Shown here piece by piece: positions 33,101 to 35,094 of a stretch of DNA of 35,094 nt (position 1 is the stretch's first letter; every line of letters begins with the position of its first letter). A program made the translations under genes and the position numbers. This DNA comes from JAGGSN01 sp965603725 (GTDB lineage Bacteria; Zixibacteria; MSB-5A5; UBA10806; 4484-95). The stretch spans positions 1 to 35,094 of the forward strand of contig CBFDEC010000035.1 in assembly GCA_965603725.1 (NCBI GenBank). Reading direction: 5' to 3'. Under the pieces are notes generated by a model that saw only the letters and a list, made by a program, of their open reading frames with translations, made no database searches and was not told the origin of the DNA.

Positions 33101-34700
33101 CTCATCATGGACTTTGATTACGCCGACAAGCGGCTATCCCAGCTCGAATATTTATTCTCTGGGTGAGGCGGGCTATACCGGATCGAACAACGCCTGGGAA
33201 CAGGCAGTATTCAGCCTGTCAGCTTTTGCAGGCGAAAATATTATGATTAGATGGCGGTTTGGCTCTGATAATATGATAAACGATCCTGGCTGGTATATTG
33301 ATGATGTCGCTGTTACCGGCAATATTCCCCAGGAACCGCCGGAACTATTGATAGAACCCGACTCGTATTCTGTCAGCTTAGAAGAAGGAGCAATCGAAAC
33401 CTATGACCTGACCCTGACTAATACCGGCAACGGTCCTTTATATTTTAACCTGTCTTCTCAAACCGATGATGGAGCATATTTGTCTAACAGCAATAAGATG
33501 ACTGCTTCGCCATTAGAGCAGAGGCATAAGCCTATCGGTCATCATCCGGCATCAGATAAGCCCGATTCCAAACCTGAACCATTCTTCCCACCGGTAATAA
33601 CAGACCAGGGCGGCCCTGATGAATTCGGCTACTCATGGATCGATTCCAATGAGCCAGATGGACCAACCTATAGATGGATTGATATAACATTAATAGGCAA
33701 TCAGATAAGCGGTCTTGGCGATGATACAAACGTTGGCCCCTTCTCTATTGGCTTCAATTTTGATTTTTATGATAATACCTTCAGCATTTTTCGGTTTTGC
33801 ACCAACGGCTTTATGTCTTTTACCTCATCCGACAACAGCTATTACAACGACCCAATTCCCACTGACGGAGACGAACCGTTAAACTTTGTTGCTCCGTTCT
33901 GGGATGACCTGAATTTTTACAGTAGCGGCAATGCTTATTATTACTCAAACGGCATTGACAGCCTGGTCGTTTCCTGGATCAATGTTCCACACTACGGGAG
34001 CGGCGGTCCATACACTTTCCAGATAATACTGCTGGCTGACGGTACAATAACTTTCCAGTATCAGGAAATTAATAGCCCTGATAATTCGGCTACTGCAGGA
34101 ATCCAGAACAGTGATGGCTTCATCGGCCTTCAGGTTACCTACAATGCCAGCTATATCGAAAACAACCTGGCCGTCCTGATAAGTACTGAAACAAGCTGGC
34201 TATCTGTTGAACCTTCGGGCGGAATTGTCGAGCCTGATGACAGCTATAATGCGACGGTTACTTTCGACGCCACGGAACTGGCAGAGGGCATTTATACGGG
34301 CAGTCTCTTTGTTGACAGCAATGATCCTGAAAACCCTGAAATAATTATACCGGCAACTCTCGAGGTTGAATCGGAATATTCATGTGATTATCTGCCGGGT
34401 GATATTAATGGCGATGGTGAAGTGAGCATCAGCGATGTTATATTCGGCGTGCAATACTTCCGCAACAGCAGCGCTTCACCACCCGACAGTTGCTACCATG
34501 ACTCGATCGGCTATTGGCTGTATGTTGCCGGCGATGTTAATGGAAACTGCAGATTTCTGGGTTCTGATATTTCCTATCTGGTTTCCTTTTTCAGAGGAGC
34601 AAATCCTCAACTGCTGTGGTGCCCCTTGCTGCCTCCACCCGAAGCTGTGCCAATGGGTATCGGTAAGCATAATTCATCTGCTGTTTTGCCTGAGAAATAA
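30156..34700 (+). CDS. Secreted gingipain-type C25 peptidase, multidomain, dockerin-like tail
   Basis: A 1514-residue exported cysteine protease. Signal peptide (LITVITILFLATAGSIAG), C25 propeptide-like region (to about 220), C25 catalytic domain (about 240-590) with His435 in NYCGHGG and Cys468 in SVACYNGQF. The 33-residue spacing equals that of the His and Cys in Porphyromonas gingipain R. Then come a short beta domain, two CARDB-like units, each opening with a (D/E)xGNxNGxxxxGE motif (about 658-780, 777-890), a MAM-like or jelly-roll domain (about 895-1055) and an Ig-like domain. A large beta insert (about 1145-1350, NGFMSF, FVAPFWDDLNF) interrupts that Ig-like domain. Dockerin-like repeats (GDINGDGEVSISD, GDVNGNCRFLGSD) end the protein, with no YPNPFN sorting motif. 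AAGG precedes the ATG at 30156; GTG 30150 is less well placed. Confidence 0.92.
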   Translation: MRKLITVITILFLATAGSIAGQRVELGTTTDDLRVNVEEANDYRTVVRFDIGAFTKEAVEIGGETYFKIYFSKEAVFLNKGEPELPHICRSIIIPDDARMKINVLSTEYADFPATPIAPSKGNIYRNVNPDDVPYSFSSVYNLDEWYPVELASIREPYILRDFRGTVIELNAFRYNPVSKTLRVYTSVTVEVVEDGPDEINVLDRTEPFNRVTPDFELIYKERFINYNTGTLLYTPIIEEGSMLIITYDSFHDEMLSFVEWKMQKGIPTTIVDVSTIGNNSGLIAGFVQDFYDTTDLVWVLLVGDAAQVATPYASGGSSDPSYAKVAGSDNYPDIFVGRFSAENVSHVQTQVERTVNYEKYPQSADWYHQGTGIASDLGPGHHGEYDNEHMDYIRDDLLDYNYTLVDQIYDPNANSSMVTNALNDGRSIVNYCGHGGVTSWITSNYTNLHVNGLVNDNMLPFIISVACYNGQFDGYTCFAEAWLRATNNGIPAGAIAVYMSSIGQTWSPPMYAQDEAVDLLVADSKTTFGGICFNGSCYMIDEQGADGVEMSDTWHIFGDPSAQLFTDTPFEMTVNHDDALIFTLTEVNVEVEGVEGALCALYNDGILYGSAYSGSDGIAVITVIEQLPIGETVTLTVTSQNKVPYMFDIQIITPEGPYVIFDEYTINDINGNDNGQVDFGESILLGIQLVNVGPDQAFDVSATLSSTDPYAVIIDDSETFGDIEGDNGIVFIADAYAFDAAIDVPDGHNISFELEITGTALEIWTSHFTIPVHAPNLSFTGVSIDDEAGNGNGIMEAGETVNVIVTLVNNGSLEAISVAGTISEDDDFVSIIDADGTFGDIAPSGGTGDNSLDVFIVEADSLFPQGHSVVFDLAIASDGGYSVDVQFLIRTAESFEYDDGGYSGSGDWQWGEPTSGPNEAYFGVNVWATNLSGDYGSNRNDALIAPQLLISSPEAQLEFYHWYSFENYYDGGNVSVSTNGGSSWTLITPTSGYPSSNIYSLGEAGYTGSNNAWEQAVFSLSAFAGENIMIRWRFGSDNMINDPGWYIDDVAVTGNIPQEPPELLIEPDSYSVSLEEGAIETYDLTLTNTGNGPLYFNLSSQTDDGAYLSNSNKMTASPLEQRHKPIGHHPASDKPDSKPEPFFPPVITDQGGPDEFGYSWIDSNEPDGPTYRWIDITLIGNQISGLGDDTNVGPFSIGFNFDFYDNTFSIFRFCTNGFMSFTSSDNSYYNDPIPTDGDEPLNFVAPFWDDLNFYSSGNAYYYSNGIDSLVVSWINVPHYGSGGPYTFQIILLADGTITFQYQEINSPDNSATAGIQNSDGFIGLQVTYNASYIENNLAVLISTETSWLSVEPSGGIVEPDDSYNATVTFDATELAEGIYTGSLFVDSNDPENPEIIIPATLEVESEYSCDYLPGDINGDGEVSISDVIFGVQYFRNSSASPPDSCYHDSIGYWLYVAGDVNGNCRFLGSDISYLVSFFRGANPQLLWCPLLPPPEAVPMGIGKHNSSAVLPEK

Positions 34701-34708
34701 TTAATGTT

Positions 34709-34740
34709 TGGTCAGGTCGTAGGGAAGCGTGACCTGACCA
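34709..34740. other. Perfect 10-bp hairpin between convergent genes
   Basis: TGGTCAGGTC (34709-34718)/GACCTGACCA (34731-34740), 12-nt loop. It could stop transcription from both sides, but neither flank has a strong T-run. Confidence 0.5.
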
Positions 34741-34758
34741 TAGCATATTTCCGTCAGT

Positions 34759-34893
34759 TCACACTGCATTACGAACTAACGGAACGTAACATTCCGCGAT
34801 TGTGTCAACAGTTATCGGTTTATCAATCTTTTTACCACATGAAAATATACTAATGAGTATTAGGCTTATTAATACAATAGTGGTTCTATTCAT
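34759..34893 (-). CDS. Very small lipoprotein, possibly truncated
   Basis: A 44-residue minus-strand frame: MNRTTIVLISLILISIFSCG, then KKIDKPITVDTIAECYVPLVRNAV and stop. It has a textbook lipoprotein signal with lipobox IFSC-G (Cys19). GGGGGG lies 6 nt before the ATG, and a good promoter is at 34971-34943. These three signals together make it a real gene despite its size. The mature part is only 26 residues, and its coding sequence contains the palindrome-like GGAATGTTACGTTCC, so a longer ancestor may have been cut short. Function unknown. Confidence 0.6.
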   Translation of the reverse strand: MNRTTIVLISLILISIFSCGKKIDKPITVDTIAECYVPLVRNAV

Positions 34894-34942
34894 AGTTAAC
34901 CCCCCAAGCTGGCAAATAAAAAACTAATCTCAGCTTATAGTT

Positions 34943-34971
34943 ATTGTATGCAAATTATTATTGCTAGTCAA
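34943..34971 (-). promoter_or_regulatory. Promoter of the small lipoprotein gene
   Basis: On the minus strand TTGACT (34971-34966), exactly 17 nt, TACAAT (34948-34943). The leader is about 43 nt. To the right, to the window edge, only a weak AACCTC/GAGGTT hairpin (34977-34996) and GC-rich non-coding sequence are seen. Confidence 0.6.
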
Positions 34972-35094
34972 TAGAAAACCTCTTACTTGGGAGGTTAAAT
35001 TTACAGATCGTAGGGCAGGAGTCGGCAGTGGTGGGGACCCGCTGGGGGGTGTGGCAAAACTGCAAAACGGTGGTGCCGGCACAATGATTGAGGC

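Noticed and set aside
1..35094. CRISPR arrays, tRNA or rRNA genes, prophage structural genes
   Set aside because: No regularly spaced direct repeats, no tRNA cloverleaf and no phage proteins were found on either strand.

Overview
The window looks like a chromosomal segment of an uncultivated FCB-superphylum bacterium of the Zixibacteria / Marinimicrobia / Latescibacteria kind. Three things point there. Several exported proteins end in a type IX secretion (T9SS) sorting domain with the YPNPFN motif. Others end in dockerin-like calcium-binding repeats. The envelope set includes a TonB receptor with a carboxypeptidase-regulatory N-domain, a DUF5916 protein and a gingipain-type C25 peptidase. Many genes have strong AGGAGG ribosome sites and ordinary TTGACA/TATAAT-type promoters, which argues against Bacteroidetes proper. 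The assignment is inference; no rRNA gene is present.

Layout. 1-5525: the end of a T9SS-sorted surface protein, a repeat-filled gap, a small lipoprotein, and a TonB-dependent receptor that seems to start at an ATC codon. 5551-7193: a 1.6-kb cassette with 16-bp terminal inverted repeats and an 8-bp target duplication. It carries a winged-helix-like protein and a NYN-family nuclease but no transposase. 7552-14029: a T9SS-sorted papain-like protease, a small membrane protein, and a 1263-residue beta-helix protein whose AT-rich body is joined to a GC-richer dockerin tail. 14361-17813: an NtrC-type regulator with a damaged sigma-54 motif and Walker B, then (opposite strand) a PLP enzyme and a deoxyhypusine-synthase-like protein lacking the catalytic lysine. 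18019-21234: a DUF5916 outer-membrane protein and a YggN-like exported protein. 21447-25908: a PfkB kinase, a HEPN/MNT toxin-antitoxin-like pair that may be leaderless, an FN3 lipoprotein, and a glnA-acetyltransferase operon. 26338-29474: a complete iron operon (feoA, feoB, a FeoB-associated Cys-rich protein, a DtxR-family repressor) behind a palindromic operator and flanked by direct copies of a dispersed repeat. 30156-34893: a 1514-residue C25 peptidase with a dockerin tail, and a 44-residue lipoprotein on the other strand.

How the parts fit. Much of the window is envelope and secretion: two unrelated cysteine proteases and other exported proteins carrying two kinds of C-terminal tag. The iron operon is probably self-regulated through its DtxR protein. 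Nitrogen assimilation is represented by a glutamine synthetase lacking the adenylylation tyrosine. The gaps between genes hold at least four palindromic repeat families, and two of these keep their stem pairing while the stem sequence changes.

The best candidates for something undescribed are the transposase-less TIR/TSD cassette carrying a NYN nuclease, the hairpin element with a constant core and covarying stem, the NtrC protein with altered catalytic motifs, and the PLP enzyme / DHS-like gene pair.
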